64,000 nucleotides of DNA from Pseudomonas sp. NBRC 111124 (GTDB lineage: Bacteria; Pseudomonadota; Gammaproteobacteria; Pseudomonadales; Pseudomonadaceae): assembly GCF_001320245.1 (NCBI RefSeq), contig NZ_BCBA01000053.1, positions 1-64,000 of the forward strand, in the 5' to 3' direction. Positions 18,934 to 26,472 of the stretch are shown one piece after another. How positions within the stretch are numbered: the first letter of the stretch is position 1; each line of letters begins with the position of its first letter. A model generated the notes under the pieces. It saw only the letters and a program-made list of their open reading frames with translations, had not been told where the DNA came from and did not search any database. Made by a program: the position numbers and the translations under genes.

Positions 18934-19280
18934 TGAGAAGCTCCGGTTGAGGGCCTCTCAGTTTATTCATTCCCTGATAATCAATTACTGGCCAATGCTC
19001 ATATATCAATGGAACTGAATTCATCAATCGAGCAATGATTCGGCCTGAGCAGACGCAATACCTGAATGCCGTTTTTTCGTTTGCGTACGTACTGGGGTGA
19101 AACTGCCCGACCGCGCCACGGCTTTGAATTATACGAGCGGGCCGACCGTGGGCAGCGTTTTCGGCGCTTGTCCATCAGCGGCCCTTAGGTAGATACGATC
19201 AATCCACCTAAGGGCCACGGACAGTCAACGTGGCTTCGGGCAGCGAGCGGGCATCAAGGCATCTCACGCAGCAGTGTCAC
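18934..19280. other. 347-base intergenic region with a hairpin
   Basis: No credible gene is seen here. AT-rich sequence at 18960-19030 probably holds the promoter of the leftward MFS gene. GGCCCTTAGGT at 19180-19190 and ACCTAAGGGCC at 19206-19216 form a perfect 11-bp inverted repeat with a 15-base loop. It lies 65-100 bases past the stop of the next MFS gene. No T-run follows, so it may be a terminator stem or a protein-binding palindrome. Confidence 0.5.
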
Positions 19281-20621
19281 TCAAGCTGCAACTGCACGAC
19301 CTTGATCATCATTCTGCCGCAGGTCCATGCGTTCGATCTTGCCGACGATCACCAAGTAGCAGAACATCGCCACCACGGCATTTGCAGCAACGAACACCAG
19401 CGCAGTTTCAAAGGAGCCGGTCGTCTGCAGGATCAGGCCGATGATGATCGGCGTGGTGATGCCTGCGGTATTGCCAAATGCATTGAAAACACCCCCGCAC
19501 AGCCCGGCAATCGGTTTCGGCGCGGTATCGGCCACCACCGCCCAGCCAATGGCTCCAAACCCCTTGCCGAAGTACGCCAGCGCCATGATTGCGACGATCA
19601 TCCACTCGGCATCGACGTAATTGCACGCCACCATGCAGGTCGACATGAGCATGCCCAGCACCAAGGGCGCTTTGCGGGCGAACGTGAGCGAGCGGCCATT
19701 ACGAATCAGTGCATCGGAGATGACCCCGCCCAGCACGCCGCCGAGGAACCCGCACACGGCAGGGATCGAGGCGATGAAACCCGCCTTGAGGATCGACATG
19801 CCCCGCTCCTGCACCAGGTAGACCGGGAACCAGGTAAGGAAAAAGTAGGACAGTGTATTGATGCAATACTGACCGATGAAAACCCCCATCATCATGCGGT
19901 TGGTCAGCAGCTGCTTGAAGTTTACCCAGCTCGGCCTCGGTGCATCCTGCTTGAGACCGGATTGATCCATGTCGATCAGGCCACCGCCATCGGCGATATG
20001 CTGCAGCTCCGTCTCGTTGACGCGTGGATGCTGCTTGGGGGCATGGACAGTCTTCAGCCAGACCCCAGTCATCAGCACGCCCAGGCTACCCATCACCACG
20101 AACACGTAATGCCAACCGAACTGATAGACGATCCAGCCCATGATCGGAGCGAACAGCACCGTGGCGAAATACTGAGCGGAGGTGAAGATGCCAGCAGCGG
20201 TACCACGCTCCGCCGAAGGGAACCAGGCAGCCGCCATGCGACTGTTCCCCGGGAAGGATGGCGACTCGGCGAGCCCGACCATGAAGCGCAGGACGAACAT
20301 CACCACGACGGCGACAGACACGCTGTACCAGCCGATGGTTGCCTGCAGGATGGTGAATGTGGACCAGAGGAAGATGCTCCAGGCATACACGCGCTTGGTA
20401 CCGAAGCGGTCGAGCAGCCAACCGCCAGGAATCTGCCCGATCACGTAGGCCCAGGCGAACGCCGAGAACAACAGGCCCATCTGCACCGGCGTGATGCCGA
20501 GTTCTTTTTGCATCGAGGAACCGACGATGGACAGGATCGCCCGGTCGGCATAGTTGAGGGTGGTGACCAGGAACAACAGCAGCAGGATCAGATAACGGAT
20601 GCGAGTGGGGCGCGCATTCAT
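19281..20621 (-). CDS. MFS transporter, anion:cation symporter family (sugar acid uptake)
   Basis: This encodes 446 residues with 12 predicted helices. Family landmarks are NYADRAILSIVGSSMQKELG in TM1, the loop GGWLLDRFGTKRVY and R-x-x-x-G-x-x-E/S in TM4 (RFMVGLAESPSFPGNSR), as in GudP, GarP and DgoT. Those carriers take up glucarate, galactarate or galactonate. It is 69 bases downstream of the sugar-acid dehydratase gene on the same strand, so the two probably form an uptake and catabolism operon under the divergent GntR regulator at 22625. Confidence 0.88.
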   Translation of the reverse strand: MNARPTRIRYLILLLLFLVTTLNYADRAILSIVGSSMQKELGITPVQMGLLFSAFAWAYVIGQIPGGWLLDRFGTKRVYAWSIFLWSTFTILQATIGWYSVSVAVVVMFVLRFMVGLAESPSFPGNSRMAAAWFPSAERGTAAGIFTSAQYFATVLFAPIMGWIVYQFGWHYVFVVMGSLGVLMTGVWLKTVHAPKQHPRVNETELQHIADGGGLIDMDQSGLKQDAPRPSWVNFKQLLTNRMMMGVFIGQYCINTLSYFFLTWFPVYLVQERGMSILKAGFIASIPAVCGFLGGVLGGVISDALIRNGRSLTFARKAPLVLGMLMSTCMVACNYVDAEWMIVAIMALAYFGKGFGAIGWAVVADTAPKPIAGLCGGVFNAFGNTAGITTPIIIGLILQTTGSFETALVFVAANAVVAMFCYLVIVGKIERMDLRQNDDQGRAVAA

Positions 20622-20690
20622 GGCGATGGTCTCTTGTTATTTTGCGAAGCTGGCAGCAAGGCGCGGCTGCCAGCGGGTCGTCTCGAATGC

Positions 20691-22430
20691 TTACTGCGCG
20701 GGCACGCGCGCGATCATCTGCGGTGGCCGCAGGAATTCGAAATCACAGCCCTTGTCAGCCTGGGTCATCTGTTCGTAGAACAACTTGCGGTAGCCGCGCT
20801 CGGCATCCACCGGTTTGGGCAACTGCACGTCAGTGCGACGGGCCTGCAGTTCCTGCTCGCTGACCAGCAACTCGATGCTGCGCTGTTGCACGCTGAGGCG
20901 GATGCGGTCGCCATTGCGCACCAGCGCCAGTGGGCCGCCGAGCGCAGCTTCGGGCGTCACGTGCAGGACGATGGTGCCGGCGGCGGTGCCGCTCATGCGG
21001 CCGTCGGAAATCCGCACCATGTCCTTGATACCCGCCTTTGCCAGTTTTTTCGGAATCGGTAGATACCCGGCTTCGGGCATGCCAGGAGCACCGATGGGGC
21101 CGATATTCTTCAGGACGAGGATGTCATCGGCAGTTACGTCCAGCTCAGGGTCGTCGATGCGGTTGGCCATATCCTCCGAGTTCTCGAAGACCACTGCGCG
21201 GCCTTCATGCTCCATCAGCTGTGGGTCGGCAGCCGACTGCTTGATGATCGCGCCATCCGGCGCCAGGTTTCCCTTGAGAAACGCGATACCGCCGGCCGGA
21301 TAGATCGGGTTGGCAAAACTGCGCACCACGTCCTGCTTGTAGGCAGGAAAGTCTTCGAGCTCCTCGCCCAAGGTGCGACCACTGACGGTCAGGCAATCCA
21401 GGTGAAGCTGTGGCTTGAGCTCGCGCAAGACTGTTTGCAAGCCACCAGCCCGGTGCAGGTCTTCCATGTAGTGCTGGCCCGATGGTTTGAGATCGACCAG
21501 CACCGGCGTCTCGCGGCTCATGCGGTCGAAGGCCTCCAGGTCGATTTCATAACCCATCCGCCCGGCGATGGCCGTGAGGTGGACGATGCCATTGGTCGAG
21601 CCACCAATCGCCAGCAGCACGCGCAGGGCATTCTCGAAGGCTTTTTCAGTGAGAATCTTGTCCGGCGTCAGGCCATTGCGGGCCATGATCACCGCGCGGC
21701 GGCCACTCTCTTCGGCAATACGGATGCGGTCGCTAGTGACCGCTGGCGGCGTGGCGCCCCCCGGCAAGACGATACCCAACGCCTCGCCGATGCACGCCAT
21801 GGTGCTGGCCGTGCCCATCACCGAGCAGGTGCCGATGCTGGCCACCAACCTGTTGTTGACTTCGTTGATTTCCTGTTCGTCGATCTCCTCGCCCCGGAAG
21901 CGCCCCCAGAAGCGCCGGCAGTCGGTACAGGCACCTACGCGCTCGCCCCGATGGCCGCCGGTGAGCATGGAACCGGTGACCAGCTGGATCATCGGCACAT
22001 TGGCCGAGGCTGCCCCCATCAACTGGGCAGGCACGGTCTTGTCACAGCCACCGATGAGCACCACCGCATCCATCGGCTGGGCGCGGATCATTTCCTCGGT
22101 GTCCATGGCCATCAGGTTGCGCAGGTACATGCTGGTGGGCTGGGAGAAGCTTTCGGCAATGGAGATGGTCGGAAAGTCGATGGCCAGGCCGCCTTCCATC
22201 ATCACGCCACGCTTGACGGCCTCAATCAGCTGCGGCGCATTGCCATGGCAAGGGTTGTAGCCACTGCCGGTGTTGGCGATACCAATGATGGTGCGGTCCA
22301 GCGCGTCGTCGCTGTAGCCAGCACCTTTGATGAACGCTTTGCGCAAGAACAAGGCAAAACCGGTGTCGCCGTAATTGGTCAGCCCCTTGCGGATGCCAGT
22401 GGGCTTGATGACGGGAGAGTTGTCAGGCAT
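20691..22430 (-). CDS. IlvD/Edd-family sugar acid dehydratase (arabonate/xylonate type)
   Basis: This encodes 579 residues, the length of L-arabonate and D-xylonate dehydratases and shorter than most Edd proteins. These enzymes bind an iron-sulfur cluster and Mg2+ and convert aldonates to 2-keto-3-deoxy acids. Likely cluster cysteines are in NPCHGNAP, VLIGGCDKTVP and GERVGACTDC. Other family blocks are SIGTCSVMGTASTMAC, LAIGGSTNGIVHL and SDGRMSGTAAGTIVLH. AGGTGA precedes ATG 22430. It faces the GntR gene across a 194-base spacer with a palindrome, and an MFS sugar-acid transporter follows. The exact substrate is uncertain. Confidence 0.9.
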   Translation of the reverse strand: MPDNSPVIKPTGIRKGLTNYGDTGFALFLRKAFIKGAGYSDDALDRTIIGIANTGSGYNPCHGNAPQLIEAVKRGVMMEGGLAIDFPTISIAESFSQPTSMYLRNLMAMDTEEMIRAQPMDAVVLIGGCDKTVPAQLMGAASANVPMIQLVTGSMLTGGHRGERVGACTDCRRFWGRFRGEEIDEQEINEVNNRLVASIGTCSVMGTASTMACIGEALGIVLPGGATPPAVTSDRIRIAEESGRRAVIMARNGLTPDKILTEKAFENALRVLLAIGGSTNGIVHLTAIAGRMGYEIDLEAFDRMSRETPVLVDLKPSGQHYMEDLHRAGGLQTVLRELKPQLHLDCLTVSGRTLGEELEDFPAYKQDVVRSFANPIYPAGGIAFLKGNLAPDGAIIKQSAADPQLMEHEGRAVVFENSEDMANRIDDPELDVTADDILVLKNIGPIGAPGMPEAGYLPIPKKLAKAGIKDMVRISDGRMSGTAAGTIVLHVTPEAALGGPLALVRNGDRIRLSVQQRSIELLVSEQELQARRTDVQLPKPVDAERGYRKLFYEQMTQADKGCDFEFLRPPQMIARVPAQ

Positions 22431-22470
22431 GGATCACCTACCGATCTATTATTGGATTTATCATTAACAG

Positions 22471-22484
22471 GATTATTAATAATC
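22471..22484. promoter_or_regulatory. Palindrome between dehydratase and GntR genes (candidate operator)
   Basis: GATTATTAATAATC is a perfect 14-base palindrome, flanked by AACAG and TGTT. It lies in the divergent promoter region of the dehydratase (start 22430) and the GntR regulator (start 22625), where an FCD-type GntR protein would be expected to bind. Confidence 0.5.
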
Positions 22485-22624
22485 TGTTGAGCGGCATGAA
22501 AACACGATCAACGCTGAGGTGCAAGCACGCTTCGTCAATCAGCGGGCGGCTCTGCACCATGCGAATACGACGAATTTGTGGCAGTCTCAGCGTTTGATCA
22601 GCACGTATCCCAAGGCCCTACCCC

Positions 22625-23296
22625 ATGCAACTCGTTGAACCCGCTAGCACCGTCACCGGCCTGGAAGAGGCAGTCCAGATTCTCGAAGAAGAGATCGTGC
22701 TGGGCTTTCTGCACCCCCGTGAGCGCTTGGTTGAAGATGACCTGCTTGAGCGTTTCGGGCTCAAGCGTCACGTGGTCCGCCAGGTGCTGGTCGAGCTCGA
22801 ACGCATGGGGCTGGTCGAGCGCAAGCGCAATGTCGGCGCGTTGGTCAAGGCCTACACGGCCAAGGAAGTGGAAGACCTTTACGCCGTGCGTGAACTGCTC
22901 GAATGCCAATGTGTGCGCCTGATCCGGTTCCCGGTTTCGCAAACCGCCATCGACGCCCTGAGCGCTACGCAGAAGGTCCACGACGAGATGGTGCAGGCGG
23001 CGAACCTGCGCGGCGCCTTCCGCGCCAACATGCGCTTTCATGAACTGTTGTTCGGGCTGTCCGACAACCCGGTGCTGGTCGCGGCGATCCACGACCATGC
23101 GCAACGCGCGCATTCGGTGCGCTCATCATCGTTGGTGGTGTCCGATCAGCTCGAGCGTGCCCGGCGCGAGCACTGGCTGATCATCGAGGCCCTGCAACGT
23201 GGGGATGTCGAGGGTTTGGCCACGCTCTGCAGCGAACACCTGAAGCCATCTCGCGACAACTACGTGGCGGCCTATCACCGCAGAATCGGCAAGTAA
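22625..23296 (+). CDS. GntR-family regulator, FCD type
   Basis: This encodes 223 residues. The N-terminal winged helix (LVEDDLLERFGLKRHVVRQVLVELERMGLVER) is followed by an all-helical FCD effector domain. A metal-binding set appears likely: MRFHELLFGLSDN, AIHDHAQRAHSVR and CSEHLKPSRDNY carry the usual His residues. Such regulators commonly sense sugar acids. It is divergent from the dehydratase/MFS pair and is the obvious candidate repressor for it. Confidence 0.92.
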   Translation: MQLVEPASTVTGLEEAVQILEEEIVLGFLHPRERLVEDDLLERFGLKRHVVRQVLVELERMGLVERKRNVGALVKAYTAKEVEDLYAVRELLECQCVRLIRFPVSQTAIDALSATQKVHDEMVQAANLRGAFRANMRFHELLFGLSDNPVLVAAIHDHAQRAHSVRSSSLVVSDQLERARREHWLIIEALQRGDVEGLATLCSEHLKPSRDNYVAAYHRRIGK

Positions 23297-23314
23297 ATTA
23301 ATGTATCCGGCTGC

Positions 23315-23719
23315 TTACCTGGCCTGCCCGGCCACTGGCACCATGCCAGATGCCCGAGCCTTCTGCGCAGCCTGGATCAGCTGGAAATTGCGATTGCGCA
23401 GCGCGCGGTTGTTGCCAACCCGCTGGTTGGAGCGCACGGCCAGCACTTCGGCCTGGTCATACTGCCCCTGTTCCAGGCGCAATACGCCAAGGTAGTGCAG
23501 CGTGGCGGGGTTGCCCGGCTGGATCTGCAGCGCGCGCTCCAGCGTGGCGGCAGCCTGGTCCAGCTTGCCTTCTTCATACTGGCGCGAGGCGGTCTCGATC
23601 AGCTGGGTCGAGGCTTTGTTGCTGCGCGACGGTGCCGAGTAGGCACCCGCCAGTACGCCCTGGCAGGTGACGGCGCTGAACAACAGGAGCAGTGCTGACA
23701 GCAGGCGCTGGCTTGGCAT
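23315..23719 (-). CDS. Exported tetratricopeptide-repeat protein
   Basis: This encodes 134 residues from ATG 23719, with an alternative GTG start at 23731. A signal peptide (LLSALLLLFSAVTCQGVLAG) is followed by about two TPR units (YEEGKLDQAAATLERALQIQPGN and ATLHYLGVLRLEQGQYDQAE). The protein is probably periplasmic; a lipoprotein is possible because VTCQG contains a Cys, but the lipobox is poor. TPR proteins mediate protein contacts, and no partner is suggested by the neighbours. It converges with the GntR gene, 18 bases apart. Confidence 0.8.
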   Translation of the reverse strand: MPSQRLLSALLLLFSAVTCQGVLAGAYSAPSRSNKASTQLIETASRQYEEGKLDQAAATLERALQIQPGNPATLHYLGVLRLEQGQYDQAEVLAVRSNQRVGNNRALRNRNFQLIQAAQKARASGMVPVAGQAR

Positions 23720-23844
23720 GGGACTGGGCACTCAAAAGGTCCGGGAAGGGTCCGGTGAATTCGGCGAGAGGCTACAGACCGGGCCCGCAGCATGAAGTTC
23801 CCGAGGTACAATGCGCGACCTATGCTGCACATCAGAGATGGACA

Positions 23845-24018
23845 ATGAACCGCCAGAAGAAACTCAAACAGCTGCTCAAGGCCCACCAGAAAAAGGCCAA
23901 TGCCAAGCTGGCGCCCAAGAGCAACAAGCCCAAGTACATCAGCAAGGCCGACCGGCTGAAGCTTGACGCCGAGCCCAATTCGGCTACTGCCACTGATACC
24001 TCTGTCGCTCAAGACTGA
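23845..24018 (+). CDS. DUF2986 small basic protein
   Basis: This encodes 57 residues (MNRQKKLKQLLKAHQKKANA, with KYISKADR), the typical DUF2986 form found in gamma-proteobacteria. It is highly basic at the N-terminus, as nucleic-acid or ribosome-associated small proteins often are, and acidic or neutral at the C-terminus. GAGATGG lies before the ATG. A longer upstream frame runs antisense through the TPR gene and is rejected. The family function is unknown. Confidence 0.85.
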   Translation: MNRQKKLKQLLKAHQKKANAKLAPKSNKPKYISKADRLKLDAEPNSATATDTSVAQD

Positions 24019-24057
24019 CCTGCAGCATCCAGACTTTCCTGCTGTGGCTCTCTTGCC

Positions 24058-24321
24058 TTATTGGGTCATGCCCAGTTCGGCATCATCCATCAGCGCCTTG
24101 GCCATCGCGCTGAGGTAGTGCGAGGCCCAGATCATCATCGGCTTTTCATCCATCAGGCCCAGGATGGTCAGTTCGCGCACATAGCCCATCAGCTCCGAAG
24201 CCTGCTCTCGGGCATCGCGGCAAGGGATACCGGGCTCGATGCGGAACAGCGGGTGGGTCTGGTTTTCACCTTGGAAGAAGGTGGTTTTGCCGACGGTGCA
24301 TGGGGTGTCGTCTGTAGTCAT
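24058..24321 (-). CDS. DUF3077 family protein
   Basis: This encodes 87 residues, starting after GGGAG. The pattern F-x-I-E-P-G-I-P-x-x-D-A-x-E-Q-A-S-E-L followed by a second helix (DEKPMMIWASHYLSAMAKAL) is typical of DUF3077, a small Pseudomonas-restricted helical family with no assigned role. A similar small protein is encoded just upstream on the same strand, beyond a REP-containing hairpin. Confidence 0.8.
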   Translation of the reverse strand: MTTDDTPCTVGKTTFFQGENQTHPLFRIEPGIPCRDAREQASELMGYVRELTILGLMDEKPMMIWASHYLSAMAKALMDDAELGMTQ

Positions 24322-24349
24322 TGGTCAATCTCCCTGACGTTTTTCGGTT

Positions 24350-24400
24350 GCCAGGTCTGGCCTGTTGGCGGGTAAACCCGCGAAATAGGCCAGACCTGGC
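24350..24400. repeat. REP element nested in a 14-bp perfect inverted repeat
   Basis: GCCAGGTCTGGCCT at 24350-24363 pairs perfectly with AGGCCAGACCTGGC at 24387-24400. The loop contains a REP core, GCGGGTAAACCCGC at 24368-24381. Together they can form a long double hairpin between two small minus-strand genes. Confidence 0.85.
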
Positions 24401-24417
24401 GGCACATCACCTGAGCC

Positions 24418-24660
24418 TTAGTGCAAAGTCCGAGGCCCAGCAGGCACCTGCACCTGAATCAACGCGGATTCGAGCAAGACCCGCAGTGCCTCCAGCTCAT
24501 GCATAGAGGCCATCATCAGAATCGACGCCGGTGACTTGGGCTGCAGCAGCAGCGCCTGATGCACCACGGTGGACGCACACAACGCGTAGTCCGTCGCCTG
24601 GATCAGGGTGTCTTCGAGGGAATGAATATCGTGGGGTGGATCGGGGACAATCTTCAACAT
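24418..24660 (-). CDS. Small helical protein, DUF3077/DUF6124-like
   Basis: This encodes 80 residues from ATG 24660 (MLKIVPDPPHDIHSLEDTLI), with AGGT upstream. The MLKIVPDPP opening is a hallmark of a group of small Pseudomonas proteins related to DUF3077/DUF6124. Two predicted helices follow (TLIQATDYALCASTVVHQALLL and MASMHELEALRVLLESALIQV). Its neighbour at 24058 is of the same general kind, so the two may be distant paralogues. Function is unknown. Confidence 0.75.
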   Translation of the reverse strand: MLKIVPDPPHDIHSLEDTLIQATDYALCASTVVHQALLLQPKSPASILMMASMHELEALRVLLESALIQVQVPAGPRTLH

Positions 24661-25148
24661 CGCATAGTACCTTTTGTGGGGCTTCCACCTGCCTGCTGTC
24701 AAACAGTCGGGTGGCAGCTGTACATGGGTTGACAGACCGGCGGACTATGCAAGTTCCGGCGCACGCAAGCGTGCCCCACGTACAGCCGCCATATGAGGCG
24801 AGCCACATGCATAATACCGTTACGGCCTGTCAAAGCCGTGTCGCCGATGAGCAGCGACAGGCCGAGACTAAAGCCCTTGGCAGAGCAGTCGCAACGGAAA
24901 ATGTGCGGGAAGAGTATCTTTGGGAAATGGACTACAAGAAAGGGGCTAAATCTGATTTTTTTAATCGGTATGTATAATCCGCAGCGTTAACCGCACCCCA
25001 TGCAGTCCCTTGTGAAAGGTTGAGGCGCCCTACCCGACTGAAGCTTTGGTGCGAACCTTCGCCTCGGCCCCCGGTGCCATTGCAAATGCGCCCGATGCTG
25101 CCATAGGCTGCCGTCTCATGAATCGATGCCATTGGCGCTGGAGAAATG
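24661..25148. other. 488-base region holding one possible short gene
   Basis: Apart from the 56-codon ORF at 24807-24977, no gene is supported. The sequence is AT-richer than its surroundings after 24950 (TTTTTTAATCGGTATGTATAA) and probably holds the promoter of the GNAT gene. No attachment-site repeat was found. Confidence 0.5.
24807..24977 (+). CDS. Possible 56-residue hydrophilic protein
   Basis: The ORF begins MHNTVTACQSRVADEQRQAE and ends DFFNRYV. It looks like a single amphipathic helix rich in Glu, Arg and Ala followed by a basic tail (EMDYKKGAKSDFF). GAGGCGAG precedes the ATG at a usable distance. It stands alone between small minus-strand genes and a GNAT gene. I recognise no family; composition favours a real gene over noise, but only weakly. 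Confidence 0.35.
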   Translation: MHNTVTACQSRVADEQRQAETKALGRAVATENVREEYLWEMDYKKGAKSDFFNRYV

Positions 25149-25646
25149 ATGAACGAGTTACAAGGATGTGTAGATTTCTCCGGTCTGGAGTGCCGGCCTG
25201 TCGGCCCTTGCGACTTGGAGATGATCTGCTCGCATCGCCAGCAAATGTTTCTCGAGGCAGGCGGTGACCCTGAAAAACTGCAGGTCATGACTCAGCACTT
25301 TCGCCCATGGCTGGAAGAACGGCTCGCTGATGGTCGGTATTACGGCTTTAAACTCCTCGATGGCGACCAGCCGGTCGCAGCCATTGGCCTGATGAGCATT
25401 GATTGGCCTCCCCACCCTTCGCACCCAACCCTGGACAAGCGTGGGTACGTGTTGAATGTGTACGTCCAGCCCGCCTACCGTCGCCGAGGTCTGGCCTCGG
25501 CATTGATGCAAGCGGCTGACGCCGAATTCGCGCGTCGAGGCATCACCTTCGCGGTCCTGCACGCGACAGAAACAGGCAGACCGGTCTATGAGCAAAGCGG
25601 TTGGGCTGCAACGGCGGAAATGGCCAAGCCCATTGCTTTGCAGTGA
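25149..25646 (+). CDS. GNAT-family N-acetyltransferase
   Basis: This encodes 165 residues. Two adjacent ATGs exist (25146, 25149); the second has GGAG at five bases and is preferred. The GNAT core is visible: GYVLNVYVQPAYRRRGLASALMQAA carries beta4 and the acetyl-CoA loop (R/Q-x-x-G-x-A form, RRRGLA), and HATETGRPVYEQSGWAA is the typical C-terminal end. The acceptor is unknown. A hypothetical gene follows 28 bases later and may be co-transcribed. Confidence 0.88.
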   Translation: MNELQGCVDFSGLECRPVGPCDLEMICSHRQQMFLEAGGDPEKLQVMTQHFRPWLEERLADGRYYGFKLLDGDQPVAAIGLMSIDWPPHPSHPTLDKRGYVLNVYVQPAYRRRGLASALMQAADAEFARRGITFAVLHATETGRPVYEQSGWAATAEMAKPIALQ

Positions 25647-25674
25647 TCATTTTCGAGCCTTTGCGGACGCCCCC

Positions 25675-26028
25675 ATGAGCGAGATTGAAATACTGTCCTT
25701 GTCTCCAGACGGGCGCTACAAAGTCCAGGCAACCCCATGGGAAGCAGGCAACACGCACTGGCTATTCCCGCCGCAAATCATCGATACCCAGAACGCAAGC
25801 GTGGTGTTTGCCTTCGAGGATCGTCTGTGGTCAGCAGACCGCACCACTTGGTCAAGCCCGACCCGGGTTGAACTCAAGCTGCGCAAATACCCCGGCCATT
25901 GCGCACCTCAGGGGCTCACGGTGATCATTGAGTGTGCGTTGCGTATCGCTGAGTATGGCGCTGGCACGCACATCGAATTGGCCCGCCTGGAAAGCGCCCT
26001 TGAGGGGATGCTCGACCTGCTCGGCTGA
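25675..26028 (+). CDS. Conserved hypothetical protein
   Basis: This encodes 117 residues, predicted soluble and mainly beta (RYKVQATPWEAGNTHWLFPPQII, SVVFAFEDRLWSAD, TRVELKLRKYPG). It has no signal peptide or known motif. It lies 28 bases after the GNAT gene on the same strand, so a two-gene operon is likely. A weak ribosome binding site (TTTGCGGA) precedes the ATG. I do not recognise the family with confidence. Confidence 0.6.
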   Translation: MSEIEILSLSPDGRYKVQATPWEAGNTHWLFPPQIIDTQNASVVFAFEDRLWSADRTTWSSPTRVELKLRKYPGHCAPQGLTVIIECALRIAEYGAGTHIELARLESALEGMLDLLG

Positions 26029-26472
26029 CGCCGATAGGGTATGTCACGTGGGTTGTTTGCTCGCCAAGACCCTTAGCGATCTGCAGTCAGCGGTTAAAAA
26101 GATAGTCCATGTTGCACACACACCTGTGATCGTCCTCACATTTTGTTACGTGCTTTTCAGCATGCGGCATTCTGTCGTGGGGAGATAAAAAACGACTTTA
26201 ACAACATAGCCTTAGCATTACGGCAAAAAATATAGCGATAAAGCTATATCATTTCAGCAGATAAAAGCTCTATTGCCTAATAGAAAATGCCGCCTAAAGT
26301 TCATAGCTCACTGCAATCAAATACCAAATTCAATAGATTCCGTCATGTCGTGAAATGAGATTACAGCTTAATCAGCCAGCACAGGAATAACGTCTAGCCT
26401 GCGAATTCAATGGTCGTCAATTGCTGGAAGTTGCCGGTATCGGTACAGCGCGTCAATCAAAAGGAGCTTGTA
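26029..26472. other. 444-base AT-rich regulatory region upstream of the alkyl sulfatase operon
   Basis: No gene is seen. The stretch 26170-26400 is clearly AT-rich for this genome and contains ATATAGC at 26230-26236 and GCTATAT at 26243-26249, a perfect 7-bp inverted repeat around GATAAA. This is a plausible operator or activator site for the sulfatase operon that starts at 26473. Confidence 0.5.

Noticed and set aside
19230..21062. 610-codon plus-strand frame
   Set aside because: It covers the opposite strand of an MFS transporter and the dehydratase gene, is His/Gln/Arg rich, and has no domain; a GC-codon shadow.
24661..26472. Genomic island border around the AT-richer GNAT to sulfatase stretch
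   Set aside because: No integrase, tRNA or direct repeat marks a border, and codon use of the genes is near normal.
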